Numbered from the stretch's first letter, positions 34,952 to 44,090 are shown. The stretch: 64,000 bases of DNA from Desulfoscipio sp. XC116 (GCF_039851975.1 NZ_CP156660.1:2671035-2735034); one strand, 5' to 3'. Notes: generated by a model not told the origin, from the sequence alone. Translations and numbers: made by a program.

Positions 34952-36289
34952 GTGTCAAAATATCTTTCAATTATCAATGATTTATCCGGCCTAACCATTT
35001 ACCGCAATATATTAGAAGACCCCGTCGTTAAAGCGCTTACTAAACACCTGCAGGCGCTTTCCGACCCAACCGGTCCGATCCACCCGGTCCATAGTTACAG
35101 CGAGGCATATCACTTACTGGCTATGACCGGCAACCCGTTATCCACCATTGATGCCTGGCAAAATCACCTGTTGGATCTTATTTTAAACGATACCAACCCG
35201 TTCAGTTTAGCCGCGCATGCGCCAAAAGCCGATTATACCTTCTTTGCCGCGGCCATTAATTGGGATTTATCAATTTTGCACCGTTTATTTGACTTAAGCG
35301 CACTGAGTATATATAACGCCACCGTGCAGGTACTGCAAAGTATCCCACAGCCCACCGGCCCGGCATTACCAATGTGGACGGCTCCCCAACCGCCGGAGCA
35401 GGACCGTTTTGTTTTATATAATGAATACTTGCGAATTAAGCAAGAATTGGCGGCCGCACCACAATGGGACAAGCTGGCTGAAAAACTGGCCCGCCATTAT
35501 AATATCTATGGCTGCGGCATCTTTGGCCGATATATCGCCTTTAAGTGGCAAAACGGTGCTCTGCACGGCATTGGCAAACCGGACACTATAAAGCTAAGCG
35601 GATTAATTGCCTATGCGGATGTTCGAGAACAAATCATTGATAATACATTGCAGTTTTTACAAGGCTATCCCGCCAACAACCTGCTGCTTTACGGCGACCG
35701 GGGCACCGGCAAATCCTCTACCGTCAAAGCACTGCTTAACGAATACTGGCCGCGGGGCCTACGCCTGGTGGAAGTGCCTAAAAAACAGCTGGCGGATTAC
35801 CAGTTCATTATCGACGAGTTGCGCCACAGCAGACACCGGTTTATCCTGTTTGTGGACGATTTATCATTTGAGGAAAATGAGACCGAGTTTAAAAATCTTA
35901 AGGCACTATTGGAAGGCGGTATTGAAGAAAGACCTGCTAATGTACTGATTTACGCCACATCCAACCGCCGGCATTTGATTAAAGAAACATTTGCCGATCG
36001 AACTAAAAATGATGTAGGCAGGGAAATTCACGCCATGGACTCGCTGCAGGAAAAGCTGTCCCTGGCCGACCGATTCGGTATTACCGTCATCTTCCCCACC
36101 CCGGACCAGGAAACCTTTTTAAAGATTGCCATTGGCCTGGCCGAACAGCGTCAACTGCCATTGTCCCAACAGGAGCTGCGCCAGCGCGCGCTCAAATGGT
36201 CTCTCTGGCACAACGGCCGCTCACCCCGGTCCGCCCGCCAGTTTATCGACCATCTGGAGGGACAGTTAGCCATTGAAAAATTAGCTTAA
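34952..36289 (+). CDS. AAA ATPase, DUF815 family
   Basis: 445 residues, GTG start after AAAAGAGGTTAATT. About 200 residues of N-terminal helical region with no known domain; then the AAA core: Walker A LLYGDRGTGKSSTVKAL near 243, Walker B FILFVDDLSFEE near 294, and sensor IYATSNRRHL. The block DVGREIHAMDSLQEKLSLAD is characteristic of DUF815. Bacterial DUF815 proteins are uncharacterised; a chaperone or remodelling role is likely. Overlaps the convergent HAD gene by 9 nt. Confidence 0.85.
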   Translation: MSKYLSIINDLSGLTIYRNILEDPVVKALTKHLQALSDPTGPIHPVHSYSEAYHLLAMTGNPLSTIDAWQNHLLDLILNDTNPFSLAAHAPKADYTFFAAAINWDLSILHRLFDLSALSIYNATVQVLQSIPQPTGPALPMWTAPQPPEQDRFVLYNEYLRIKQELAAAPQWDKLAEKLARHYNIYGCGIFGRYIAFKWQNGALHGIGKPDTIKLSGLIAYADVREQIIDNTLQFLQGYPANNLLLYGDRGTGKSSTVKALLNEYWPRGLRLVEVPKKQLADYQFIIDELRHSRHRFILFVDDLSFEENETEFKNLKALLEGGIEERPANVLIYATSNRRHLIKETFADRTKNDVGREIHAMDSLQEKLSLADRFGITVIFPTPDQETFLKIAIGLAEQRQLPLSQQELRQRALKWSLWHNGRSPRSARQFIDHLEGQLAIEKLA

Positions 36290-37024
36290 TGCCGTCACCG
36301 CGTCGATGACGGCATCAGCGCCGGCTGCGTTTAGCTGCTCCCGCACACAAACTCCGGACAGCACCCCGACACTGCCCGAACCCGCATCCTTAGCCATGAA
36401 TATATCCCGGGGTGTATCCCCGATAACCACGGCCCGTCCCGGCTTTACGTTCAGCAAGCGGCAGCTTAAAAAGACCATATCCGGGGCGGGCTTGCTTTTT
36501 TCCACCAGATCCGCGCCTATTACGGCATCAAAATAATTAATCAGTCCCAAGGAAACCAGCGAAATTTTGGCCCTTTCGGTCATATCGGCGGTCACCACGG
36601 CCAGCCTGAAATTATTGTCACGCAACCGTTTAAGCTGCTCCCGCAGCCCGGGCAACGGTTTGGTAAGCGACTCCCAATCCATGTTCGTTTCAGAACGCAA
36701 ATAAACTTGGGTCACCAAATCATGTGCGTTGTCCTCGGCTATCCCACTCGCCCGCAGTACTTGCACCAGAGCTTCGCGTAAGCTGGACATGGCGCCCCCG
36801 GCCAAAGGACCCTGCGGATCCACATGCCAAGCGTTTAAATCTATCCCCATCGCCTGCTCCAAAATCTCCCGCTTTACACTATCATGCATGGCCGTCATAA
36901 TATCTTCAATTACATACCTGGACCATTCCAGCCACATGCTTTTAAAATCAAGCAAAGTACCGTCTTTATCAAGCAGTATGGCATCACATTCAAATTCCCT
37001 GTCACCAGCCCGCAATAAAGGCAA
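36281..37024 (-). CDS. HAD-superfamily phosphatase (Gph/PGP-like)
   Basis: About 247 residues from TTG 37024, five bases after GGGGGAG; an in-frame ATG exists at 37135 but would add a non-homologous leader. Nucleophile/general acid DKDGT (Asp19, Asp21), cap domain, motif II VVTADMT, Lys in EKSKPAPDM, motif IV VIGDTPRDI. Resembles phosphoglycolate phosphatase-type enzymes; substrate unknown. Confidence 0.85.
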   Translation of the reverse strand: MPLLRAGDREFECDAILLDKDGTLLDFKSMWLEWSRYVIEDIMTAMHDSVKREILEQAMGIDLNAWHVDPQGPLAGGAMSSLREALVQVLRASGIAEDNAHDLVTQVYLRSETNMDWESLTKPLPGLREQLKRLRDNNFRLAVVTADMTERAKISLVSLGLINYFDAVIGADLVEKSKPAPDMVFLSCRLLNVKPGRAVVIGDTPRDIFMAKDAGSGSVGVLSGVCVREQLNAAGADAVIDAVTALS

Positions 37025-37179
37025 ACTATCTCCCCCTTTACATATATCAAGTTTAGACCAAATATTATTTTCTATAAGACTCTCGTCATTCCTTTTGTAT
37101 AATGACCTGTTTATTTTATCGCATAATATTCCCAAACGAAAGCGCGGAAAAAAACGGAAATAAAATATTGTTTTTCATA

Positions 37180-37214
37180 AAAAGGTATATGCCAAGGATG
37201 GGCATATACCTTTT
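37180..37214. terminator. Perfect 14-bp inverted repeat between divergent genes
   Basis: AAAAGGTATATGCC/GGCATATACCTTTT with a 7-nt loop. It looks like a bidirectional terminator, yet it lies upstream of both neighbours. It may insulate the two promoters, end a short leader, or act as an operator. Confidence 0.5.
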
Positions 37215-37283
37215 TGTGAAGTAAACTTCGTATTTATGCTTGACAATTTTCTATCCTTATAGTAATGTGAAGCAGGCTTCACA
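37215..37283 (+). promoter_or_regulatory. SigmaA promoter with two palindromic operators for the XRE gene
   Basis: -35 TTGACA (37240-37245), 17-nt spacer, -10 TAATGT (37263-37268). A perfect palindrome TGTGAAGC-AG-GCTTCACA at 37266-37283 overlaps the -10. A second, weaker one, TGTGAAGT-AA-ACTTCGTA, at 37215-37232, lies just upstream of the -35. Two sites bracketing a promoter suggest autorepression by the XRE protein. Confidence 0.7.
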
Positions 37284-37299
37284 TTGGGAAAGGGGAGTT

Positions 37300-37530
37300 A
37301 TGAAAACAAGAGTGAAAGAATTACGGAGCAAGGCTAATTTGACCCAGCAACAGTTAGCGAACTTAGTTTACGTTTCGTCAAGAACCATCATTTCTATCGA
37401 AAAAGAACAGTACAGCCCTTCCCTTATGCTGGCGTATCGAATGGCAGAAGTATTCGGAACAACAGTGGAGGATTTATGCTGTCTGAAAGAAAATAGAGAA
37501 TTGGAGGATCAGCAACGTGAAGATTTATAA
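37300..37530 (+). CDS. XRE/Cro-type transcriptional regulator (YozG-like)
   Basis: 76 residues, almost only an HTH domain (LRSKANLTQQQLANLVYVSS, RTIISIEKEQYSPSLMLAYR). ATG 37300 follows AAAGGGGAG. The gene overlaps by 14 nt the next one, a membrane protein, a common pairing in Firmicutes. Probably autoregulated through the operators upstream. Confidence 0.88.
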   Translation: MKTRVKELRSKANLTQQQLANLVYVSSRTIISIEKEQYSPSLMLAYRMAEVFGTTVEDLCCLKENRELEDQQREDL

Positions 37531-37948
37531 TAAAAAAGGTTTGATTTTTGGAAGCTTATGGACAGCATTGGGTGTCTGTAGCTTAATCATTAATATTTTT
37601 TCACCCGATAACTTTTTACCGGAACGAATCAAAGATATTGTCGTTGCTGTCCTGGTTATCCTGATAGGCATTAGCGGATTCTTCCGCGCTTTTTCCAAAG
37701 AAGCGACCAGAGAGGATAAAATCGAAGAGCAGGATGAAAGAAACAGCCTTTTAAAACTGAAAACCAAGTCACTGACATTAAAGATTCTTTATGGCTGTCT
37801 GGCGTTCGTTACAATAGGAGGACTGGCAAGGTACGAACTAACTGCAGATACGGCGTGGATCTCTACTTTCACTGTTAGCGGAGTTTTACTTGGCTTCATG
37901 CTATTAGTGGAAATGGTTGTCGGTATCTATTATGAAAAACATCTGTAG
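37517..37948 (+). CDS. Four-helix membrane protein (DUF2178/DUF3796-like)
   Basis: 143 residues. Two helices near the N-terminus, a charged cytosolic loop (REDKIEEQDERNSLLKLKTK) with the DERN motif typical of these XRE-linked membrane proteins, then two more helices. Role unknown; perhaps modulates the regulator. Confidence 0.65.
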   Translation: MKIYNKKGLIFGSLWTALGVCSLIINIFSPDNFLPERIKDIVVAVLVILIGISGFFRAFSKEATREDKIEEQDERNSLLKLKTKSLTLKILYGCLAFVTIGGLARYELTADTAWISTFTVSGVLLGFMLLVEMVVGIYYEKHL

Positions 37949-38050
37949 GGATGGTATCATGGCCTTGCCAAAAACGAGGCACAGGAGGGGAAATCCGGTG
38001 GAACTTCGGGCCAATTTAGCCCTAAATGAGTTGTGCTTGTGAAGTTTAAA

Positions 38051-38086
38051 ACGGGCTATCAGCTTTACGCCGGTAGCCCGTCTTTT
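38051..38086 (+). terminator. Intrinsic terminator of the XRE operon
   Basis: ACGGGCTA/TAGCCCGT stem, 15-nt loop, then CTTTT. Confidence 0.75.
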
Positions 38087-38198
38087 GCTGTCAAATTCCA
38101 CTTGCCGAATGGCCAATCTAAATGTTCCTTGGTATTTCCTTTATTGGGTGTCGCTAAGAGGAGTCCTTTCACTTTAACCAATGTTTCTACAACACTTT

Positions 38199-39254
38199 CT
38201 ACAACACATCCAGGATATGCTGCCAATCACAATACTGGTTTATGTTATCCAGAGATATGGCTATTCCCTCCTGATCGGTGGGTTTGAGGTGCCTGGATAC
38301 TTGACCGATCATCTCAATTACCGTATAGGTATCCTGGTAAGACAGTATCACAGGTACGCCTTTTTCACCCGCCCGGGCCAGCACTCCGACGTCGGGATAA
38401 AGACCGCCGGTTAATATGAGCGCCGAGGTATGAGTTTCCAACGCGGCCAGAGCCAAATCCGCGCGGTCCCCACCCATAACTACAGCTTTATTAGCTGACC
38501 GTCTGAGGTAAGTCAGCGCACTGTCCATGGTCATTGCCCCCACCACTACATCTTCCACCAGCCGGTTCATATTTTCATGCCCCACCAACACTTCACCGCC
38601 CAGTCTTTCCCGGAACTCATTGACTGTGGGAGAAGCAATTTCCGGACGGCTGGGTATAACACCCAGAGTTTTAAAGCCCGCTTCTTCCATGGCGGGACGG
38701 AAAACCCCTTCGGTTTTAGCCAGCAGCGAGCGGGGTACGTTACTGAAAACCGTGCCCAGCAATGCCACCTGCCGGCCGGTAATATACCGGTTATAGAAAA
38801 TAGCCATGTCCAGGCTATAGTCATCGTCTACCTTTTGCACGGTAACCACATGAGCATTTAATTCACCGGCTAAAGCTACAGAATCCAGTCCCACCGCAGA
38901 TAAAGCATAGGGCTGAACTGCTCCTTCCATTAGCACAATGTCACAATCCCTGGCGATTTCCGCATAGGCTGTCTGAATATCCCGCATACTATATGCATTT
39001 TCCCCAACCCTGGTTAGATAGGAAGGTCCCGCTTTAACCGGGCTTATTTCCCCCAGAGGTGCTTCCATACCCAAAACATGCTTCATTAAGACGGCATCCC
39101 CGCCGGGAACTTTTCCGGTAGCTGTTTTTCTTCCATTGTCTATTGGCTTAAAGTAACCTACCCGGCGGCCCAGTTCTTTAAATTTCTGAGCCAGACCCAG
39201 GATAACCGCCGTTTTACCACTGTCGGGATTACCCATCACAAACAGGTTTTTCAT
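38199..39254 (-). CDS. BioD-like P-loop plus DRTGG-domain protein (phosphotransacetylase N-terminal-like)
   Basis: 351 residues from ATG 39254 after GAGGTG. The N-terminal dethiobiotin-synthetase-like P-loop GNPDSGKTAVILGLAQ lies at residues 8-23; the C-terminal half is a DRTGG domain (VGAMTMDSALTYLRRSANKA, VMGGDRADLALAALE). This is the architecture of the regulatory N-terminal part of long phosphotransacetylases, without the catalytic domain. It follows the ADP-forming acetate-CoA ligase gene by 10 nt, so the two form an operon; it may sense CoA or adenylate status (inference). Confidence 0.85.
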   Translation of the reverse strand: MKNLFVMGNPDSGKTAVILGLAQKFKELGRRVGYFKPIDNGRKTATGKVPGGDAVLMKHVLGMEAPLGEISPVKAGPSYLTRVGENAYSMRDIQTAYAEIARDCDIVLMEGAVQPYALSAVGLDSVALAGELNAHVVTVQKVDDDYSLDMAIFYNRYITGRQVALLGTVFSNVPRSLLAKTEGVFRPAMEEAGFKTLGVIPSRPEIASPTVNEFRERLGGEVLVGHENMNRLVEDVVVGAMTMDSALTYLRRSANKAVVMGGDRADLALAALETHTSALILTGGLYPDVGVLARAGEKGVPVILSYQDTYTVIEMIGQVSRHLKPTDQEGIAISLDNINQYCDWQHILDVL

Positions 39255-39264
39255 TATAAACACC

Positions 39265-41367
39265 TCACGATATGGTGATTTTTATATCCAGGGCAGAAAG
39301 CCCGTTTTCATAAGCAAATACCGGGTTAATGTCCATCTCCGCGATTTCAGGGAAATCATTGACCAGCGCAGCCACCCGCCTGATAGTTTCCACCAGAGCT
39401 TTCATATCCCGGGGTTTTTCACCGCGATAGCCGCGCAGCAAGGTATAGGCCTTGGTTTCCCGCAGCATATATTCTATCTCCCGGTCGGTAAGCCCCCGAG
39501 CCAAGCGAAAACTAACGTCTTTAAGCAGATTAACATAGATACCGCCCAGCCCGAAAGCAATCAGCGGACCAAACTGAACATCACGGGTCATGCCAATAAT
39601 CAGCTCTGTACCCCGCGGCATCATCTTCTGCACCTCTATACCGTATATAACCACCTGGGGCATATAGCCATGCACATTCTCCATTATTTCCACAAAAGCC
39701 CGGCGTACCTCTTCCGCCGTGTTCAGGCCTATTTGCACCCCGCCCACGTCAGTCTTATGCATTATTTTAGGAGACGCCACTTTCAGCACCACCGGGTAGC
39801 CCATTTTATCGGCTTCCGCCGCAGCCTCCTCCGGAGATGTGGCCAGCACCACCGGTGCGGCCGGTATACCGTAACATTTGGCTACTTCTGTCGCTTCGCT
39901 GCCTAAAAGCACCAGCCGGTTATCCTTAAGCACATCATAAAATATAGCCTTTACACCTTTGCAATCGATATTCGACAAATCATTGGCGCTATCCTCTCCG
40001 GGAACGTCCAATATTTCGCTATAATGCACCAGGCCGCTGATCGAAGCAATAGCCGGTTCCGGGAATGTAAAGCAGGGCACACCTGCTTTGGCCAGCATAG
40101 AAGCACCGGCAGCCAAACTTTCCCCACCCATATAGGCGGCAAAAATAGGCTTATCGGGAAAGGTCCGGCGCATTTCCAGTATGGCCTCGGTAGTTTCAAC
40201 GGGCTCAGTAACCCCCACCGGGCACATTAATACAACGACACTGTCCACATTGGGGTCGGCACATACTTTTTGCAAAGCAAACCTGTACCGATCCGCCTTG
40301 GCGTCACCCAACACGTCCACCGGGTTATAAATATTAGCCTCCGCCGGCAGGTTAGCCCGCATCTCTTCAATGGTCGCCTTGTCGAAGCGGGCCATTTGCA
40401 GTCCCCTGGACTCCACATTATCCGTAGCGATAATCCCCGGGCCGCCGGAATTAGTAACAATAGCCACCCGGTTGCCTTTGGGTACAGGTGCTTTGGCAAA
40501 GGCCACAGCCAAGTCAAATAGCTCCGTCATAGTGCGGGCTCTAATTATGCCACACTGCCTAAAAGCCACATCATAAGCCAGGTCACTGCCCGCCAGCGCA
40601 CCGGTGTGAGATGAAGCAGCCTGAGCACCGGCCTGGCTGGTTCCCGATTTAATTACAATAACCGGTTTTTGACGCGCTGCCCGGGAGGCCACATCTAAAA
40701 ACCTCGGCCCGTCCACTATGTCCTCTATGTAGCATAGTATTACTTTGGTATGGGGATCGGCAGCGGCATCTTCAATAAACTCAATTTCGGATAAATCAGC
40801 CTTGTTGCCCAAACTGACTACTTTACTGAAACCAAGTCCCGCCGAGGCGCTCCAGTCCAGAATAGCTACCAGCATAGCACCGCTCTGCGATAAAAAGGCT
40901 ATTTCACCTTGATGGGGAAAGGTTGCGGAAAAAGACGCATTTATCGGTGTATGCGTGTCAATAATCCCTACCACATTGGGTCCCAGCAAACGCATGCCGT
41001 ATTCACGACAAGATTCCACCAGTTGTTTCTCTAATCCTAAACCTTCGGCACCCACTTCCTTAAAACCGGCTGTAATAACCACCAAGCTTTTTACCCCGGC
41101 CCGCCCACAGTCACGGGCCACGTCCAGCACACGGGCCGCCGGTACGGCAACTACTGCCAGATCCACAGGTTCAGGCACCTCGGAAACAGCCGCATAGGCT
41201 TTAAAACCGGCTATTTCCTTTTCTTTGGGATTGATGGGAAATATTTTCCCCTCGTAGCCGCTATTAATGACATTCCCTAAAATGGTATGGCCTATTTTCC
41301 CCGGTTTGGGGCTGGCTCCCACTACTGCCACTGATTGCGGCTTACTCATACTCGTGAGATCTATCAC
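39265..41367 (-). CDS. Acetate-CoA ligase (ADP-forming), fused alpha-beta
   Basis: About 700 residues. Order: CoA-binding Rossmann domain (VVGASPKPGKIGHTILGN), succinyl-CoA-ligase-like domains with the phosphorylated His in SSHTGALAGSD near 253, then an ATP-grasp domain from about 480 (GYPVVLKVASPKIMHKTDVG, IYGIEVQKMMPRGTELIIGM). Converts acetyl- or acyl-CoA, ADP and Pi to acid, CoA and ATP. GTG 41367 chosen, six bases from GAGGTG; a GTG at 41376 lies within that site and ATG 41349 is another option. Operon with the DRTGG protein. Confidence 0.93.
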   Translation of the reverse strand: MIDLTSMSKPQSVAVVGASPKPGKIGHTILGNVINSGYEGKIFPINPKEKEIAGFKAYAAVSEVPEPVDLAVVAVPAARVLDVARDCGRAGVKSLVVITAGFKEVGAEGLGLEKQLVESCREYGMRLLGPNVVGIIDTHTPINASFSATFPHQGEIAFLSQSGAMLVAILDWSASAGLGFSKVVSLGNKADLSEIEFIEDAAADPHTKVILCYIEDIVDGPRFLDVASRAARQKPVIVIKSGTSQAGAQAASSHTGALAGSDLAYDVAFRQCGIIRARTMTELFDLAVAFAKAPVPKGNRVAIVTNSGGPGIIATDNVESRGLQMARFDKATIEEMRANLPAEANIYNPVDVLGDAKADRYRFALQKVCADPNVDSVVVLMCPVGVTEPVETTEAILEMRRTFPDKPIFAAYMGGESLAAGASMLAKAGVPCFTFPEPAIASISGLVHYSEILDVPGEDSANDLSNIDCKGVKAIFYDVLKDNRLVLLGSEATEVAKCYGIPAAPVVLATSPEEAAAEADKMGYPVVLKVASPKIMHKTDVGGVQIGLNTAEEVRRAFVEIMENVHGYMPQVVIYGIEVQKMMPRGTELIIGMTRDVQFGPLIAFGLGGIYVNLLKDVSFRLARGLTDREIEYMLRETKAYTLLRGYRGEKPRDMKALVETIRRVAALVNDFPEIAEMDINPVFAYENGLSALDIKITIS

Positions 41368-41577
41368 TATCCTCACCTCGCCAATATGTCTAATGCTTAC
41401 TAGTCTTGATACACTCGCTGTTCCAAAACTATTATTCCTAGAAATTACTAATTCACTTGTTAGGTAACATTATACATATTGCAATTAAGCTAGTAAACCA
41501 ATAATAACAAAGTAATTCTTTTAAAATTATTCTAAACTTTAATATTGCCTATATACGGAATATTATATAATTATCTG

Positions 41578-41742
41578 TTATTTTTTATTTTTTACATTGC
41601 TGTAACAATTAATCATTTCTAAAAACTGATTAACTTTTTCTTGTTCCTCATCGCACATTTTATTACTATTTTTATCAGTTACTTGTTTGCTATTATGTTT
41701 TGTTTTCTTAAACAATTTGGAAATAAAAGATTGACTACCCAT
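41578..41742 (-). CDS. Small basic/acidic helical protein, unknown (54 aa)
   Basis: ATG 41742 after AGGGGTGCATGAT. Sequence starts MGSQSFISKLFKKTKHNSKQ, then a helical DEEQEKVNQFLEMINCYSN. No family recognised. Two Cys. Lies in a 490-bp AT-rich gap and is bounded by a terminator upstream, so it could be a free small gene. Confidence 0.45.
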   Translation of the reverse strand: MGSQSFISKLFKKTKHNSKQVTDKNSNKMCDEEQEKVNQFLEMINCYSNVKNKK

Positions 41743-41790
41743 ATCATGCACCCCTAAACCATATAATTATTCATGCAGATCTATTATATA

Positions 41791-41824
41791 AAACAAGCCG
41801 CCATTTTGATAAGGCGGCTTGTTT
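41791..41824 (-). terminator. Intrinsic terminator after the DUF5320 gene
   Basis: Perfect 12-bp stem AAACAAGCCGCC/GGCGGCTTGTTT, 10-nt loop. Confidence 0.85.
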
Positions 41825-41860
41825 ACAAAAAGACTAAGTTATTCATATAATACACCACAT

Positions 41861-42184
41861 TTAAATAGCTTTATCATTGTCATTCTTTTCTAGCTGATTC
41901 AGACGTTTTTCAATTTCTCCCAGTTGAGCCTTTAAAAATTGGGCCTGACTTTGAAGATACTCGTTTTCTTGCGGTAAGCCCGCTGCAACCGGTAACGGCA
42001 TGTTATTTTGCACACTGTTGTATGCCCACCAGCGCCGCGGCAACCACGGGTAAAAACGGCAATTGGCACTATAGCTGCCCCTCATACCTCGGCCAAAACC
42101 AAATCCCGGTGCGTTGCCCGCGCCGTATCCGTAACCATATCCACAGCCATAGCCATAGCCATAGCCATAGCCACCTCTTGGCAT
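41861..42184 (-). CDS. DUF5320 family protein
   Basis: 107 residues from ATG 42184 after AAAGGAGGTG. Gly/Tyr-rich N-terminus (MPRGGYGYGYGYG repeats; encoded by a CATAGC tandem, 42136-42172), central PWLPRRWWAY, and C-terminal coiled coil (QFLKAQLGEIEKRLNQLEK). This layout is typical of DUF5320 proteins, which accompany NifX-like and DUF134 genes in anaerobes, as here. Function unknown; perhaps metal-cluster handling. Confidence 0.8.
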   Translation of the reverse strand: MPRGGYGYGYGYGCGYGYGYGAGNAPGFGFGRGMRGSYSANCRFYPWLPRRWWAYNSVQNNMPLPVAAGLPQENEYLQSQAQFLKAQLGEIEKRLNQLEKNDNDKAI

Positions 42185-42314
42185 ATGTTTCACCTCCTTT
42201 CAAAGCAAGGGTAGTTCGGAAACGCAGAAAGGTTGTCATTGCCATGAATATAACCTGAGTGCAACACTTTGAAGCCCATCATTGTTATGAATACAACCTG
42301 CGATGTTTAAAAAT

Positions 42315-42422
42315 CCGTCATTGCGGGAGCGAAGCGAAGAAGCAATCTCCGTTCTACAGCCCGCATTTATTTGGGGACCTGCTTCGGAATCCGGGATTGC
42401 TTCGCTGCGCTCGCAACGACAT
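42315..42422 (+). repeat. Dispersed repeat, copy 2 (GCGAAGCGA family)
   Basis: Contains CGTCATTGCGGGAGCGAAGC, TTTGGGGACCTGCTTCGGAA and GATTGCTTCGCTGCGCTCGC. Closest to copy 1 at 13897-14006. Fills most of the 390-bp gap 42185-42570, which holds no gene. Confidence 0.7.
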
Positions 42423-42570
42423 TACCTGGCCCAATGAAATATATTCACTTATCGTGGTGCATGCAACGCATAATAATGGCAAGCGTTAGCAAAGCAATCT
42501 TCGGTTGTTGCCCACACTTTATCATGTAAGAATCGCCACGCCGCTAACACGTTTCGCATTGCAAGAGCTA

Positions 42571-42936
42571 CTAACAGTGACCGTCACACTCATGGTGCTG
42601 GCCATCCGGATGCGTACATAAACTTGCGCCGGATGTCAGCTTGCCGTTTACATAATCATCTATAACCTGTTTTACTTCACCGGAAATACCTACAATGGGT
42701 TGGATATTATTTTCCGCAAACAAACTTAACGCCTTTTGCCCCATACCTCCCGCAATAATGCAATTTACCTGCAAACCGCTCAAATACTTGGGCAAAAACC
42801 CCGGCTGGTGCCCGGGATTGGGAATTTGGGAAATATTTTCCGCTTTTCCGCCCACCACGTCAAAAAGTGTATACTCCTGACATTTACCAAAATGCTGGGC
42901 TACATAACCCCCGTCTACAGCGATAGCTACCTTCAT
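42571..42936 (-). CDS. NifX/NafY-type dinitrogenase iron-molybdenum cofactor domain protein
   Basis: 121 residues. Opening MKVAIAVDGGYVAQHFGKCQ and IIAGGMGQKALSLF are diagnostic of the family; the His/Cys-rich end CTHPDGQHHECDGHC could hold metal. Such proteins bind Fe-S/Mo clusters and are common outside nitrogen fixation. Adjacent DUF134 and DUF5320 genes make the usual trio. Confidence 0.9.
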   Translation of the reverse strand: MKVAIAVDGGYVAQHFGKCQEYTLFDVVGGKAENISQIPNPGHQPGFLPKYLSGLQVNCIIAGGMGQKALSLFAENNIQPIVGISGEVKQVIDDYVNGKLTSGASLCTHPDGQHHECDGHC

Positions 42937-43013
42937 TTTTTTACCTCCTAAGTGTTTTGTTTTTTATAATATTAGATGTTATCTTGATACAACAATTATC
43001 ATATAAGCAATTT

Positions 43014-43430
43014 CTAATCGTTATAACGGCCATGCCACCCTTTTCCTTTTCCACACCGGGGACACTCAATCGTATCATCCGGGGATGACCAACTGGTTTT
43101 CATCCAGTCATGCCCGCAATAGTCGCATTCTAATTTATACGGCGCTAATTTATAATCCCCGCCCTCTATGCGTATGGCTTTGCCTTCTAAAATAGCCGTA
43201 CTTAATTTTTTTCTGGCCGATGTTAAAATTCTTTGAAAAGTGCTTTGAGCAACGCCCATGTGTTCGGCGCAGTTTTCCTGATCCATTCCTTCCACGTCTT
43301 TCAACCGCAGGGCTTCAATTTCATCCACGCTAATCAGCTCTTCCCGAAACTGCTCATCCGCCCCTACCGGTTGAAAGTACGTAACCTTGGGCAAAAAACC
43401 TACCCGCCGTCTTTTACGCGGACGTGGCAC
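43014..43430 (-). CDS. DUF134 family DNA-binding protein with zinc ribbon
   Basis: 138 residues. Opening MPRPRKRRRVGFLPKVTYFQ, sigma-70 region 4-like HTH (EIEALRLKDVEGMDQENCAE, GVAQSTFQRILTSARKKL), then a zinc ribbon CDYC...CPRC. Thought to be a transcription regulator; likely target is the NifX/DUF5320 group downstream on the same strand. Confidence 0.9.
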   Translation of the reverse strand: MPRPRKRRRVGFLPKVTYFQPVGADEQFREELISVDEIEALRLKDVEGMDQENCAEHMGVAQSTFQRILTSARKKLSTAILEGKAIRIEGGDYKLAPYKLECDYCGHDWMKTSWSSPDDTIECPRCGKGKGWHGRYND

Positions 43431-43657
43431 AATTCTATCACCTCCTATGCCGCATTTCTATTATGAATATATACCCTTATGGCTTATATTTTAATCTGGT
43501 TATAGACATATGTCAAGTATAATTTTAAGCGATTGTTCATTAATATTGGGACGGGAAATAAGAATTGTTGGCGGGGATAGCCGGGAAATGGCCTGGGACG
43601 GCAAACAAATGGATGAATTAGATACCTAAAACCAGCGTGAGTAAATTCAATAAAAAT

Positions 43658-43858
43658 TTAGAAATCCCTGGGCATAACCAGCCAGGCAATTATATAAATA
43701 AGAATGCCCGGAAACGCCGCGGAAGCTACGGACAGCAATATATAACCCAACCGTACCAAGCTGGGGTCGACCCCCAGATATTCCGCCAAACCACCACAAA
43801 CACCACCCAGCATGTAATTGCGGCTGGAGCGATATAATCGTTTTATCTGTTTGGCCAT
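43658..43858 (-). CDS. PspC-domain membrane protein
   Basis: 66 residues, one PspC domain: LYRSSRNYMLGGVCGGLAEY, LGVDPSLVRLGYILLS and a second helix ending YIIAWLVMPRDF. Stress-related in other bacteria. Monocistronic. Confidence 0.88.
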   Translation of the reverse strand: MAKQIKRLYRSSRNYMLGGVCGGLAEYLGVDPSLVRLGYILLSVASAAFPGILIYIIAWLVMPRDF

Positions 43859-43916
43859 AAAGATAATCTCCTTTACTTCCCTAATTAAGCCGCGGTATAA
43901 AAATCCGCAGTTTTAT

Positions 43917-44032
43917 CAAATTCCAAGACTCCCGCTTCTATAAGTGGAAGCTCCTATTTTTATTTCATATGGGCTGGAATCCCCATCTGAAGCCCCGATG
44001 TTCAGCTTTAGCCGAACGAGTTCACTTTGCTC
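43917..44032 (-). repeat. Solo IS200/IS605 right end, second copy
   Basis: Minus strand reads GTGAACTCGTTCGGCTAAAG, then CTGAACATCGGGGCTTCAGA, TGGGGATTCCAGCCCATATG and TTCCACTTATAGAAGCGGGA, ending GTCTTGGAA. High similarity to 7234-7346 with no tnpA/tnpB. Placed between pspC and the rhomboid gene. Confidence 0.55.
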
Positions 44033-44090
44033 ATATTTCAAGGTGCAATTTTTCCGCATGAGCCTTCCCAACTCCATTAGTTTAAAAAAC

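Noticed and set aside
42130-42175. Short tandem repeat CATAGC as possible CRISPR or phase-variable array
   Set aside because: It encodes the Gly-Tyr repeats of the DUF5320 protein, a normal trait of that family; no CRISPR repeats with unique spacers exist in the window.
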